Source of the DNA: Mesorhizobium sp. CA14
GTDB taxonomy: Bacteria > Pseudomonadota > Alphaproteobacteria > Rhizobiales > Rhizobiaceae
Assembly: GCF_020165195.1 (NCBI RefSeq)
Contig: NZ_JAIUHR010000027.1
Location: forward strand, 1 to 64,000
Length of the DNA: 64,000 bases
Reading direction: 5' to 3'
The position numbers and the translations under genes are program-made. The notes beneath the pieces were generated by a model that was not told the DNA's origin, made no database searches, and was given only the letters and a program-made list of their open reading frames with translations. Below, in pieces: positions 49,632 through 57,887 of this stretch; within the stretch, counting starts at the first letter, position 1; each line of letters begins with the position of its first letter.

Positions 49632-50156
49632 TCATGGGCGCGTCCGCCGCAGCCGAACATAGAGCGCGCCCGAGCCGCCATGGTTGCGGGCGGCATGGTC
49701 GTGGCTGGAGACGAGGTGGCGGAAGGCAGGCGTCGACAGCCAGGCCGGCACGGCGCGGCGCAGGATGCCATCGCCGCCCGACGATGACCCTTTGCCGGTG
49801 ATGATCAGCACGTAGCGGATGCCGCCGGCATGTGCGCGGTTGAGGAAGCTGAGCAGCAGCGAATAGGCCTCGTCCTGCGTCATGCCGTGCAGGTCGACGC
49901 GGCCTTCGATCGGCAGCCTGCCTTTTTTCAGCTTGTGCAGCGTCTGGTCGTCGAGCGAGTGCGCCACATGCGGCGGCTTCGGCTTGCCGGCCACGGCCGC
50001 AACGCCGTTGGCGGCAGGTCGCGGCGGCTCGGGCTTGGGCTCGACGATGTCGGGGATCTCGACGGCGGCCTTACCCTTCAGCGGTCGGGCCGAGCGCGCC
50101 ACCAGGTTCCAGAGGATGCGGTCGTCGTCGCTGAGATGGTCGTCGCGGCGGCTCAC
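49632..50156 (-). CDS. Smr domain protein
   Basis: This 174-aa protein has a variable N-terminus (starts GTG, SRRDDHLSDDDRILWNLV) and a C-terminal Smr domain with 'GRVDLHGMTQDEAYSLLLSF' (DLHG), 'GGIRYVLIITGKG' and 'RRAVPAWLSTPAFRHLVSSH'. Smr domains bind or nick nucleic acid. The GTG at 50156 overlaps the mltA stop (GTGA), which decides the start over the longer open frame running into mltA. Confidence 0.9.
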   Translation of the reverse strand: MSRRDDHLSDDDRILWNLVARSARPLKGKAAVEIPDIVEPKPEPPRPAANGVAAVAGKPKPPHVAHSLDDQTLHKLKKGRLPIEGRVDLHGMTQDEAYSLLLSFLNRAHAGGIRYVLIITGKGSSSGGDGILRRAVPAWLSTPAFRHLVSSHDHAARNHGGSGALYVRLRRTRP

Positions 50157-51283
50157 CTTGTCGCTCCATCCAGAAGCGCACGCGGCACCAGCGCAAAGAA
50201 ATCGGCCGCGTTGCGGACCACGCCGGCGATCTCGCCGGCGGCATCGCCGGAGCCGGCGAAGAGGTCGCCGCGCGCCGGTCCGGTGATGGCGGAGCCGGTG
50301 TCCTGCGCGATCATCAGCCGCCGGAACGGTTTTTGATCGAAGGCGGTGAGGGTCGGCGCATCGATGTAGAAGGGCGTGCCGAATGTGTGCAGCAGCCGGT
50401 CGACCGCGACGGAGCGGCCGGGCGTCAGCGGCACCTTGGCGGCGGCGATCGGACCAAGCGCGGCATCGTCGACCGCGGCCTCGCGGAAGAAGATATAAGA
50501 GCGGTTTTGCCACAGGATCTCGTCGACCCTGTCGGGATGCGCCTTGAACCAGGCGCGGATCGACTGCATCGTCACCTTTTCCAGCGGGATTTCACCGAGA
50601 TCGCTCAAGATCTTGCCCGGGCCGGTGAAGCGCTGGCCGGACTTCGCGGCATAGGTAACGCGGGCGAGCCTGCCGTCGGTCATCTTCAGTCGTGCCGCGC
50701 CCTGCACATGGATGAAGAAGGCATCGACCTTCTCGGCGAGCCAGGCAATTTCGAGAGTCCGGCCGGCGAGCGCGCCGCGCTCGATTTCGCCACGGTCGAA
50801 ATATTCGACCGGAACACCATCCGTCCGGCGGGCAAAGGCCAGATAGGCATCCATGCCGGCCGGCCGGTTGCCGTCGTCGATGTCGATCAGGTCGGCGGGG
50901 CGGGACAGCAGCGGCACGGTAAACCGCGCGGTCCTGACCGGCGAGGCCTCGACCTCAGGCTCGTAGAAGCCGGTGACGAGACCCGAGCCGTTTTCAGCCT
51001 TGACCAGCATCGGCGCGAAATGCCGTTCGAAGAAGGATCGCGCCTCTGACCTGCCCGGCGCCGAAACGGCACGCGCCTCGGCATAGGCATCGGCAAAGGC
51101 ATTGAAGTCGACGCCCAACGATCCGGTGCGGTAAGGTTTTATCGGCGCGTGGAAGGCCGACCGGCGAAACGCAGCGAAGGCTGCGGCATGATCATCCCCG
51201 CTCCACCCGGACAGGTCATCAAAAGATTTTTCGCTGAGTATGGGAGAGAGCGGCACGACTGGGGCCCCGCCGCTTAAGCTCAA
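50153..51283 (-). CDS. mltA: Membrane-bound lytic murein transglycosylase A
   Basis: This 376-aa peptidoglycan lytic transglycosylase has the MltA barrel ('LVTGFYEPEVEASPVRTARF', 'DAFFIHVQGAARLKMTDGRL') and the C-terminal 3D domain ('RRLMIAQDTGSAITGPARGD', with catalytic Asp in 'D-x-x-F-A-G'). The TTG start at 51283 overlaps the timA-type stop (TTGA). No N-terminal signal peptide or lipobox is visible from this start, which is odd for an exported enzyme. Confidence 0.92.
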   Translation of the reverse strand: MSLSGGAPVVPLSPILSEKSFDDLSGWSGDDHAAAFAAFRRSAFHAPIKPYRTGSLGVDFNAFADAYAEARAVSAPGRSEARSFFERHFAPMLVKAENGSGLVTGFYEPEVEASPVRTARFTVPLLSRPADLIDIDDGNRPAGMDAYLAFARRTDGVPVEYFDRGEIERGALAGRTLEIAWLAEKVDAFFIHVQGAARLKMTDGRLARVTYAAKSGQRFTGPGKILSDLGEIPLEKVTMQSIRAWFKAHPDRVDEILWQNRSYIFFREAAVDDAALGPIAAAKVPLTPGRSVAVDRLLHTFGTPFYIDAPTLTAFDQKPFRRLMIAQDTGSAITGPARGDLFAGSGDAAGEIAGVVRNAADFFALVPRALLDGATR

Positions 51284-51987
51284 TCTTCTTCTTCGGTGGC
51301 GACGAGCTTCCAGTTCGGGTCGCGCGAGCGGGTATCGCGGGCGAAGGTCCAGACATCCTTGACCTCGGCCACCGTCTCCGGGTCGCCATCGATGACGGCG
51401 CCGGCCTGGTCGCGGGTCGCCGAGATCAGCTCGGAGACGACGCGCAGCGTGATATGCGCTTCCGAACCCTTCATTTCGGCGGCGACGATATCGGCCTTGT
51501 CGATGCCGACGAAGGAGGACTGGATCTTCTCCGACTTTGCCTCGCGTTCGCCGATCGCGGCGACGAAGCCGTCATAGACTTCGCGCGACAGGAGATTCTT
51601 CAGCGTCTTACGGTCGCCGTCGGCATAGGCCATGACGATCATCTCATAGGCCATCTTGGCGCCGTCGACAAAGGTCTTGGGATCGAAGGACGGATCGTTG
51701 TCCTTGATCGTGCGCAGGCCCCTGTTGAGGTCGGTATCCGGCTTGGCGAAGGCGTCGATCGCGGCATAGGTCTCGGCCGCGGGTTCGCCCGGCATGCGCT
51801 TGCGCGGCAGCGACACGACATTTTCAGGCTTCTGCGCCACATCGGCCTCGCGCGTGCGGCTCGCCGAATAGGGATCGAAGGGCGGACGCTCGTTTCCGGT
51901 GCGACGTCCAAGCACGTTGCGCAGCTGGAAAAAGATCACAACTGCCGCAATCAGAAAGAAAATCGTGCCGAAGTCGAAGAAACCCAT
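51280..51987 (-). CDS. Tim44-like membrane adaptor (TimA type)
   Basis: This 235-aa protein has an N-terminal membrane anchor (MGFFDFGTIFFLIAAVVIFF) and a C-terminal Tim44-like domain ('KTFVDGAKMAYEMIVMAYAD', 'GDRKTLKNLLSREVYDGFVA', 'WTFARDTRSRDPNWKLVATE'). Alphaproteobacterial members are thought to act as adaptors in membrane protein assembly. I chose ATG 51987 because the frame upstream to 52074 is a basic non-membrane stretch. It leads the timA-mltA-smr-xre cluster. Confidence 0.92.
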   Translation of the reverse strand: MGFFDFGTIFFLIAAVVIFFQLRNVLGRRTGNERPPFDPYSASRTREADVAQKPENVVSLPRKRMPGEPAAETYAAIDAFAKPDTDLNRGLRTIKDNDPSFDPKTFVDGAKMAYEMIVMAYADGDRKTLKNLLSREVYDGFVAAIGEREAKSEKIQSSFVGIDKADIVAAEMKGSEAHITLRVVSELISATRDQAGAVIDGDPETVAEVKDVWTFARDTRSRDPNWKLVATEEED

Positions 51988-52190
51988 ATTTTCCGCCAAC
52001 TCGATCCCTGTCCTTGCCGCACCGGCGTAACCCCTCGGGGATCGCGGTCGCATAGCGTTCAACACCCAAAGCATATAGAACGGCAGGCGCTATCATTCAA
52101 ATCAAAGGCAGCCATACCTATCTAAAGGCGCCAAGGCCAGCGGCGATTGTCCGCCAGCGCCGCTAAAGAAGAAAGCGATCGGTCGAGACT

Positions 52191-52685
52191 TTGCGCATTT
52201 CCTTTATCCCGTTGTTCCTGCTCCTGCTGCCGCTGCTGGAGATCGCCGGCTTCGTCGTCGTCGGCCGGGAAATCGGCGCTTTGGCGACGGTCGGGCTGGT
52301 CATCCTGTCCAGCGTCGCCGGTAGCCTGCTGCTTCGGCATCAGGGTTTCGGCGTCATGGCGCGGGTGCGAACGGAAATGGATGCCGGACGCGATCCCAGC
52401 CGCCAGCTCGCGCATGGCGCGATGATCGTGCTGGCGGCGATCCTTTTGATCATCCCGGGCTTCATCACCGACATCTTCGCCATTCTTCTCTTGTTGCCGC
52501 CGGTGCGCGACTTCGCCTGGCGCCTGCTCAAGAACCGCATCGTCATGGCGACCAGCTTCGGCCGCGGCTTTTCGGCCCGCCGGCGAGACAACGTCATCGA
52601 CCTCGACGACAGCGACTATTCGCGCGACGATTATCCGAACCGGCCGGACCACAATTCGCCCTGGCGGCGGCTGAAAAACGATTAG
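52191..52685 (+). CDS. fxsA: FxsA family membrane protein
   Basis: This 164-aa protein starts with TTG (MRISFIPLFLLLLPLLEIAG) and has three or so hydrophobic segments: 'GREIGALATVGLVILSSVAG' and 'MIVLAAILLIIPGFITDIFA'. FxsA suppresses phage F-exclusion in E. coli; its normal role is unclear. The conserved cytoplasmic C-terminus ends in an Asp/Arg-rich tail. It is divergent from the timA-type gene. Confidence 0.9.
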   Translation: MRISFIPLFLLLLPLLEIAGFVVVGREIGALATVGLVILSSVAGSLLLRHQGFGVMARVRTEMDAGRDPSRQLAHGAMIVLAAILLIIPGFITDIFAILLLLPPVRDFAWRLLKNRIVMATSFGRGFSARRRDNVIDLDDSDYSRDDYPNRPDHNSPWRRLKND

Positions 52686-52803
52686 TCCCGGACCTGTCGC
52701 CGATAGGGGCGGCAAAACTTGTTTTGTCCGGCCGAGCATGGTAGCGAACCCGCGATTTCAATCCGGTCAGCAATGCTGCCCAGGCAAAAGGACTTAAAGG
52801 CTC

Positions 52804-53307
52804 ATGGCCAGCAACGATGACGCGGCGACCGGCGCCGCCAACGGCAACGGCACCCAGAACCAGCCCTCGCTCAATGTGCTTGCGCAATATGTGAAGGACC
52901 TGTCCTTCGAAAGCCCCGGCGCGCCGAACTCGCTGCGCGGCCGCGACAAGGCACCGGGCATCGCCATCAATGTCAATGTCAACGCCAACCCGCTTTCGGA
53001 CAAGCAGTTCGACGTCAACCTGACGCTGAACGCCAAGGCTTCCTTCGACCAGGAAGTGCTGTTCAACGTCGAGCTGGTCTATGGCGGCGTCTTCGCCATT
53101 TCGGGCTTCCCGCAGGAGCACATGCTGCCGCTGCTCTTCATCGAATGCCCGCGGCTGCTGTTCCCCTTTGCCCGCCAGATCATCGCCGACGCCACCCGCA
53201 ACGGCGGCTTCCCGCCGCTGATGCTCGACCCGATCGACTTCGCGCAGATGTTCCAGCAGAGGATCGCCGAAGACCAGGCTGCGGCGAGCAAGGTCCAGGT
53301 GAGCTGA
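52804..53307 (+). CDS. secB: Protein-export chaperone SecB
   Basis: This 167-aa tetrameric cytoplasmic chaperone keeps preproteins unfolded for SecA. It contains 'NVLAQYVKDLSFESPGAPNS', 'INVNVNANPLSDKQFDVNLT' and 'GVFAISGFPQEHMLPLLFIE', followed by 'LDPIDFAQMFQQRIAEDQAA'. The gene sits next to fxsA, a common alphaproteobacterial order, and ends in a clear intrinsic terminator. Confidence 0.96.
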   Translation: MASNDDAATGAANGNGTQNQPSLNVLAQYVKDLSFESPGAPNSLRGRDKAPGIAINVNVNANPLSDKQFDVNLTLNAKASFDQEVLFNVELVYGGVFAISGFPQEHMLPLLFIECPRLLFPFARQIIADATRNGGFPPLMLDPIDFAQMFQQRIAEDQAAASKVQVS

Positions 53308-53335
53308 GGCGAACCGGCGCCATATCGTATCGAGA

Positions 53336-53360
53336 GCCCGGCCCCGCGCCGGGCTTTTTT
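53336..53360 (+). terminator. Rho-independent terminator of secB
   Basis: GCCCGGC (53336-53342) pairs with GCCGGGC (53348-53354) around a 5-nt loop and is followed by TTTTTT (53355-53360). It begins 28 nt after the secB stop. Confidence 0.92.
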
Positions 53361-53397
53361 GTTTAGACGTCGGAGATTGGCGAAAACCTCCGCGCGG

Positions 53398-53556
53398 TCG
53401 TCATTCCAGGGCGGAGCAAGGAGCGGAGCGACGCGCGCAGACCCTGGAATCCATGCCGTTACGCCAATGCGTTGCAACGGTTACAGAATTCTGCTCCGTT
53501 GCACCCTACGGCAACGGGCACGGCATGGATACTCGGGTCAAGCCCGAGTATGACGA
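53398..53556. repeat. Rhizobial palindromic repeat, family C, copy 3
   Basis: It begins cgtcattccagggcggagca and ends ggtcaagcccgagtatgacg, with inner tacagaattctg hairpin. Compare 18,705-18,866 and 45,092-45,291. It fills the secB-dnaQ gap. Confidence 0.8.
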
Positions 53557-53606
53557 CGTCACGGAGATTTTCGCCAATCTCCAACGTCAGCGCCAACAGC
53601 GCCCGC

Positions 53607-54311
53607 TCAACCCACCGCCACCTTGAGCCACAGCGCCTTTTCGCCGAGCGTCGAAACCAGACCGGCATGGGCCGCGCGGTCCGCTTCGCTCAGCCGCGGC
53701 GGCAGGGCGATGGGCCGGGCGCCGATGGAGATGTCGGTATCGGCCACCTCGCCGGCGCCGTTCATCTGCACGGCCACGGATTCCAGAACCAGCGCCGCCT
53801 GCTTGCCGCCGATGAGCTCGATATAGACCTCGGCCAGCAATTCGGAGTCGAGCAGCGCGCCGTGCTTGGTGCGGCGCGTGTTGTCGATGCCGTAGCGCCG
53901 GCAGAGCGCATCGAGCGAGTTCGGGCCCATCGGATGCTTGCGGCGGGCCAAAGCGAGCGTGTCGACGATGCGGCCGGGATCGATGGCCGGATGGTCGAGC
54001 CGGCTGTATTCGAGATTGAGGAAGCCGAGGTCGAAGGTGGCGTTGTGCGCGATCAGCTTGGCGCCGTCGGTGAAGGCCAGCCACTCATCGACGATTTCGG
54101 CGAAGGTCGGCTTGCCGACCAGGTCGGCGGCGCTGATGCCATGCACGGCCTGCGCCTCGGAGTGGATGGCGCGGCCTTGCGGATTGATGAATTTGTGGAA
54201 GGTGCGGCCGGTCGGGAAACGGTTGACCAGCTCGACGCCGCCGAGCTCGATGATGCGGTCGTCGCGCAAATCGAGGCCGGTGGTTTCCGTATCGAAGATG
54301 ATCTCACGCAT
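53607..54311 (-). CDS. dnaQ: DNA polymerase III subunit epsilon (3'-5' exonuclease)
   Basis: This 234-aa proofreading subunit has ExoI 'EIIFDTETTGLDLRDDRIIE' (D-x-E), ExoII 'LIAHNATFDLGFLNLEYSRL' and ExoIIIepsilon 'KHGALLDSELLAEVYIEL' (His and Asp). I chose ATG 54311 (MREIIFDTE) with GGAG ~13 nt upstream; a TTG three codons earlier is possible. It leads a leftward set that continues from coaE. Confidence 0.94.
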   Translation of the reverse strand: MREIIFDTETTGLDLRDDRIIELGGVELVNRFPTGRTFHKFINPQGRAIHSEAQAVHGISAADLVGKPTFAEIVDEWLAFTDGAKLIAHNATFDLGFLNLEYSRLDHPAIDPGRIVDTLALARRKHPMGPNSLDALCRRYGIDNTRRTKHGALLDSELLAEVYIELIGGKQAALVLESVAVQMNGAGEVADTDISIGARPIALPPRLSEADRAAHAGLVSTLGEKALWLKVAVG

Positions 54312-54397
54312 TCGAATCAATCCACTCCAAGGAGCAGAATCACAAACCAGAACAAAATGGCAATGGGGACTGCTGTCAGCGGATGTCAGGAACCATC

Positions 54398-54991
54398 CTA
54401 GTCCGACTTATCCCCCGTCAATTCGCCGATGATGGCGTCAACCGCCTTCCGCGCCGCGTCGAAGCCATTTCCGGTGTCGATGATGAAATCGGCCTGGCGG
54501 CGCTTTTCGGCGTCGGGCACCTGCTTGGCGAGGATAGATGAAAACCTCTCCTCGCTCATGCCCGGCCTGGCGAGCACGCGCTCGCGCTGGATTTCGGGCG
54601 ACGCGGTGACGACCACGACCTTGTCGACGCGGCTGCGGCCGCCGGTTTCGAACAGCAGCGGGATGTCGAGCACTACAAGCGGCGCGCCGGCGGCGCGATG
54701 CGTTGCGAGAAACGCATCGGCGTCGGCGCGCACCAGCGGGTGAATGATTGCCTCGAGCTGCTTCAGCGCGGCCGGATCGCTGAGCACTTTTCCGGCGAGC
54801 TTGACCCGATCGACCGCGCCCGCCTGCGTCGTGCCCGGAAAAGCCTTCTCGACCAGGGGGGCTGCCTTGCCGGAATAAAGGCGATGCACGGTCTCGTCGG
54901 AATCATGCACCGGCACGCCGGCCTCGGCGAACATTTTCGCCGTGGTGGACTTGCCCATGCCGATCGATCCGGTGAGGCCAAGCACGATCAT
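54398..54991 (-). CDS. coaE: Dephospho-CoA kinase
   Basis: This 197-aa enzyme performs the last step of coenzyme A biosynthesis. The P-loop 'IVLGLTGSIGMGKSTTAKMF' lies at residues ~2-21, with 'VPVHDSDETVHRLYSGKAAP' and 'PLVVLDIPLLFETGGRSRVD' following. The start at ATG 54991 overlaps the aroE stop (ATGA), so the longer frame reading through aroE was rejected. Confidence 0.95.
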   Translation of the reverse strand: MIVLGLTGSIGMGKSTTAKMFAEAGVPVHDSDETVHRLYSGKAAPLVEKAFPGTTQAGAVDRVKLAGKVLSDPAALKQLEAIIHPLVRADADAFLATHRAAGAPLVVLDIPLLFETGGRSRVDKVVVVTASPEIQRERVLARPGMSEERFSSILAKQVPDAEKRRQADFIIDTGNGFDAARKAVDAIIGELTGDKSD

Positions 54992-55824
54992 CGATGGCCC
55001 TCGATGTCGGCGACGATCATGCGCCGCAATTCGGGCGTGACGTCCGGCTTCCGGCCGAACCAGCGTTCGAAGCCGGGCACCGCCTGATGCAGCAGCATGC
55101 CGAGCCCATCGACAGTCCTCAGGCCGCGCGCCCTGGCAGCTGCCAGAAGCGGCGTCTCCAGCGGCACATAGACGATGTCGGTGACGATGGCGTGACCGGG
55201 CAACGCGCTCGGATCGGCGGCGAGGGCTTCGTTGCCATGCATGCCAAGCGCCGTGGTGTTGACGAGCAGGCCGGCATCGGCAAGCAGCTCGCCGACCGCG
55301 CCCGCGCCATGCGCCGAGACAGCGGCGCCGAAGTGGCGGGTGAGTTCCTCGGCTCTTGCGAGCGTCCGATTGACGATGCGGATATCCTTGATGCCACGCT
55401 CTTTCAGTGCGTGGATGACCGCGCGGGAGGCGCCGCCGGCGCCCAGAACCACGGCCGGCCCATTGACCGCCCAGCCCGGCGCATGGTCGTCGAGGTTGGC
55501 GGCGAAACCGTAGCCGTCCGTGTTGCCGCCCCAGAGAAGGCCATCCTCGAACCACAGTGTGTTGACGGCGCCGATCGCGTCGGCCGCATGGTCTCGGCGG
55601 GCCACTCCGGCGAAAGCGGCTTCCTTGTGCGGAATGGTGACATTGCCGCCGCGGTAGCCGCTCTCGCCGAGGGATTTCAGGAAGGCGGCGAAATCCGCCG
55701 GCGCGACGTCGATCGCCTGGTAGCTGCCGTCGATGCCGTATTGCGCCAGCCAATAACCATGGATCTTCGGCGAGCGCGAATGGGCGATCGGATGTCCGGT
55801 GACAAAAGCTTTTGCCTCAGCCAT
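54988..55824 (-). CDS. aroE: Shikimate dehydrogenase
   Basis: This 278-aa NADPH-dependent enzyme of aromatic amino acid biosynthesis has the substrate site 'GHPIAHSRSPKIHGYWLAQY', catalytic Lys in 'NVTIPHKEAAFAGVARRDHA' and Asp in 'GGNTDGYGFAANLDDHAPGW', and the NADP motif 'VVLGAGGASRAVIHALKERG'. It overlaps maf by 8 nt and coaE by 4 nt. Confidence 0.96.
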   Translation of the reverse strand: MAEAKAFVTGHPIAHSRSPKIHGYWLAQYGIDGSYQAIDVAPADFAAFLKSLGESGYRGGNVTIPHKEAAFAGVARRDHAADAIGAVNTLWFEDGLLWGGNTDGYGFAANLDDHAPGWAVNGPAVVLGAGGASRAVIHALKERGIKDIRIVNRTLARAEELTRHFGAAVSAHGAGAVGELLADAGLLVNTTALGMHGNEALAADPSALPGHAIVTDIVYVPLETPLLAAARARGLRTVDGLGMLLHQAVPGFERWFGRKPDVTPELRRMIVADIEGHR

Positions 55825-56416
55825 CGATGGCTCCCAAGGCGCGCAGTTCCTTCAGCACCGGCAAGAGCGGCAGGCCGACGATGGTGAAATAGTCACCCTC
55901 GATCTTCTCGAACAGCTGGATGCCTTCGCCCTCGATCTGATAGGCGCCGACGCTGGAGAGCGCCTTGGCGCCGACGCGGGCCAGGTGCCGGCCGATGAAG
56001 GCAGGGTCGAGCCTGCGCATGGTCAGGCTGGCGATGCCGACATGGCGCCACAGCACCTCGCCGTCGCGGCAAAGCACGACGGCGCTGTTCAATTGATGCG
56101 TCTTGCCGGCGAGCGCGAGCAGGTGGCGGCGAGCGCCTTCCATGTCGGCGGGCTTATGAAAAATCTCGTCGCCCAGTGACAGGGTCTGGTCGCAGCCGAG
56201 CACCAGGGAACCTGGCCTGCGCTCGCTGACCTCGGTCGCCTTGGCCTCGGCCAGGATCGAGGCGACATCCTCCGGCGAAACGCCGCTGTCCCTCAGCGGA
56301 GCCTCGAGCGCGCGCTCGTCGACATTTGCCGGCACCGCCTCGACGTCGAGGCCGGCATTGACGAGCATCGCCTTGCGGTATGGGCTGCCGGAGGCGAGGA
56401 TGATCTTTTCGGGCAT
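55817..56416 (-). CDS. Maf family nucleotide pyrophosphatase
   Basis: This 199-aa protein hydrolyses modified nucleoside triphosphates. It starts 'KIILASGSPYRKAMLVNAGL' (S-x-S-P-R/Y motif) and has 'SLVLGCDQTLSLGDEIFHKP' and 'GAYQIEGEGIQLFEKIEGDY'. The first motif has Tyr where Arg is usual (SPYR), a small deviation. It is the first gene of the maf-aroE-coaE run. Confidence 0.92.
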   Translation of the reverse strand: MPEKIILASGSPYRKAMLVNAGLDVEAVPANVDERALEAPLRDSGVSPEDVASILAEAKATEVSERRPGSLVLGCDQTLSLGDEIFHKPADMEGARRHLLALAGKTHQLNSAVVLCRDGEVLWRHVGIASLTMRRLDPAFIGRHLARVGAKALSSVGAYQIEGEGIQLFEKIEGDYFTIVGLPLLPVLKELRALGAIDG

Positions 56417-56449
56417 GATGGCTCATCCAACGGTTGCGATCCGTCCAGC

Positions 56450-56636
56450 ACCCCTCATCCGTCTCGGCGCTGTCGCGCCGATCCACCTTCTCCCACAAGG
56501 GGAGAAGGTAAGTCCTGCATCAACGTCGCCGCAAATCGCCGCCTGGCGGTGCTCGCGGGACGCTGGCGCCGCGCTCTTCCTTCTCCCCTTGTGGGAGAAG
56601 GTGGCCGAGCGAAGCTCGGACGGATGAGGGGTGTTG
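56450..56636. repeat. Palindromic intergenic repeat, family A, long copy
   Basis: Terminal arms cacccctcatccgtctcggc and gagctt-cggacggatgaggggtg are inverted, as are the inner ccttctcccacaaggggaga and tctccccttgtgggagaagg, around a ~70-bp core. It fills the maf-ppsR gap. Confidence 0.8.
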
Positions 56637-56664
56637 GACGGAGTGCTCACTATTTCGCTTGCCC

Positions 56665-57486
56665 CTAGCGCGTCTTGCCCCGCAGGGCAACGATCGCGGC
56701 CGCCGTTTCCTCGATGGAGCGACGGCTGACATCGATCATCGGCCAGCCATGCCTCGTGCAGAGCTGGCGGGCATAAGCGAGCTCCTCGTTGATGGCGGCG
56801 CGGTCGACATAGTCCGTCGGCACGAAGGCGGCGCTGTTGCCTAGGATGCGGTTCTGCCTCACATGCGAGATACGCTCGGCCGTGGCGACTAGCCCGACGA
56901 CCAAAGGCGTCTTGGCGTCGATCAGGCTTTCGGGCAGCGGCACACCGAGCACGATCGGGATGTTGGCGGTCTTGATGCCGCGATTGGCGAGATAGATGCT
57001 GGTCGGCGTCTTCGAGGTGCGCGAGATGCCGATCAGCACGACATCGGCATCGTCCATATTGGCCGGGAGCTGGCCGTCATCATGCTCCATGGTGAAGTTC
57101 AAGGCATCGATGCGGCGGAAATATTCGGCGTCGAGCACGTGCTGGGCACCGACGCGGCGGCCGGCCGGCGTGCCGAGATAGGACTGGAAGACGGTGAGCA
57201 CCGGTTCCAGCACCGAGACGCAAGGCAGGCCCATCGCCGCGCAGCGCTCGTCGATCGAGCGGGCGAGCTTCTGGTCGACGACCGTATAGAGGATGATGCC
57301 GGGCTCCTCCTCGATGTCGTCGAAGACCTTGGCGACCTGCTTCTCGGTACGGATCAGCGGATAGATATGCTCGATGGCGCGCGCGTCCTTGTATTGCGCG
57401 GACGCTGCGCGGCCGGCCGCCAGCAGCGTCTCGCCGGTGGCGTCGGAGATCAGGTGCAGGTGGAAGAAGCTCTGAGGTTTGTTCAC
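56665..57486 (-). CDS. ppsR: PEP synthetase regulatory protein (pyruvate, water dikinase regulator)
   Basis: This 273-aa bifunctional kinase/phosphorylase (DUF299) acts on pyruvate-phosphate dikinase or PEP synthetase. It has 'SFFHLHLISDATGETLLAAG', 'DVVLIGISRTSKTPTSIYLA' (with the P-loop-like G-I-S-R-T-S-K-T) and 'NRGIKTANIPIVLGVPLPES'. GTG at 57486 fits the family start (VNKPQSFFHLHL); the longer frame to 57621 would cross the origin region. It borders the putative oriC, with a DnaA-box-like sequence overlapping its start. Confidence 0.93.
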   Translation of the reverse strand: MNKPQSFFHLHLISDATGETLLAAGRAASAQYKDARAIEHIYPLIRTEKQVAKVFDDIEEEPGIILYTVVDQKLARSIDERCAAMGLPCVSVLEPVLTVFQSYLGTPAGRRVGAQHVLDAEYFRRIDALNFTMEHDDGQLPANMDDADVVLIGISRTSKTPTSIYLANRGIKTANIPIVLGVPLPESLIDAKTPLVVGLVATAERISHVRQNRILGNSAAFVPTDYVDRAAINEELAYARQLCTRHGWPMIDVSRRSIEETAAAIVALRGKTR

Positions 57487-57887
57487 AGGGGATGGGTCCA
57501 GGCTGTGGGCAATTGTGGACAAGGCTGGATGGGCAGGCCTCGGGTAAGGAAGCGACTGTATCAGATGGCCGCTTGTCCACAATTCGACCCGCTGTAGGCT
57601 TTGTCGCGGCGCTGGGGACAAAACCGGGGATCAATTTTTGTCGGCCGATTTCGTCCACAGCATGGAGTTCGGAACGCAGAGCCCAAGCATTTGACTCCAA
57701 AGCCTGAATCCGCTTTGTCCCCAAAACCCTCCAAATTGCGAAAGCGAGTACGCGACAATATGCTGACTGGCCTTTTCGAGCCGCAGGCTGGACAGGTCGC
57801 AACCATCACAACCAACAGACTCTTAGAATCAGAAGACTCTTTTAAAATAGATATTTGATTTAAGAGGACCGGAGAGGGCAGCGCAGG
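57487..57887. other. Putative chromosomal replication origin (oriC)
   Basis: The 401-bp intergenic region between leftward ppsR and rightward hemE has DnaA-box-like sites: TTGTCCACA at 57573-57581 (plus) and 57514-57522 (minus), TCGTCCACA at 57651-57659, and TTGTCCCCA at 57715-57723 (plus) and 57613-57621 (minus); TTGTTCACA overlaps the ppsR start (57479-57487). Five GANTC (CcrM) sites lie at 57693, 57706, 57818, 57826 and 57835. An AT-rich tract (57,812-57,863) beside hemE is a likely unwinding element. hemE-adjacent origins are known from Caulobacter and Sinorhizobium. Confidence 0.82.

Noticed and set aside
54398..55753. 451-codon frame extending coaE through aroE
   Set aside because: The upstream part is aroE out of frame; coaE starts at 54991 with an ATGA overlap.
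57842..57863. TTAA pair in the AT-rich part of the origin as a CtrA site
   Set aside because: The spacing is 14 nt, not 7, so it does not match the CtrA consensus.
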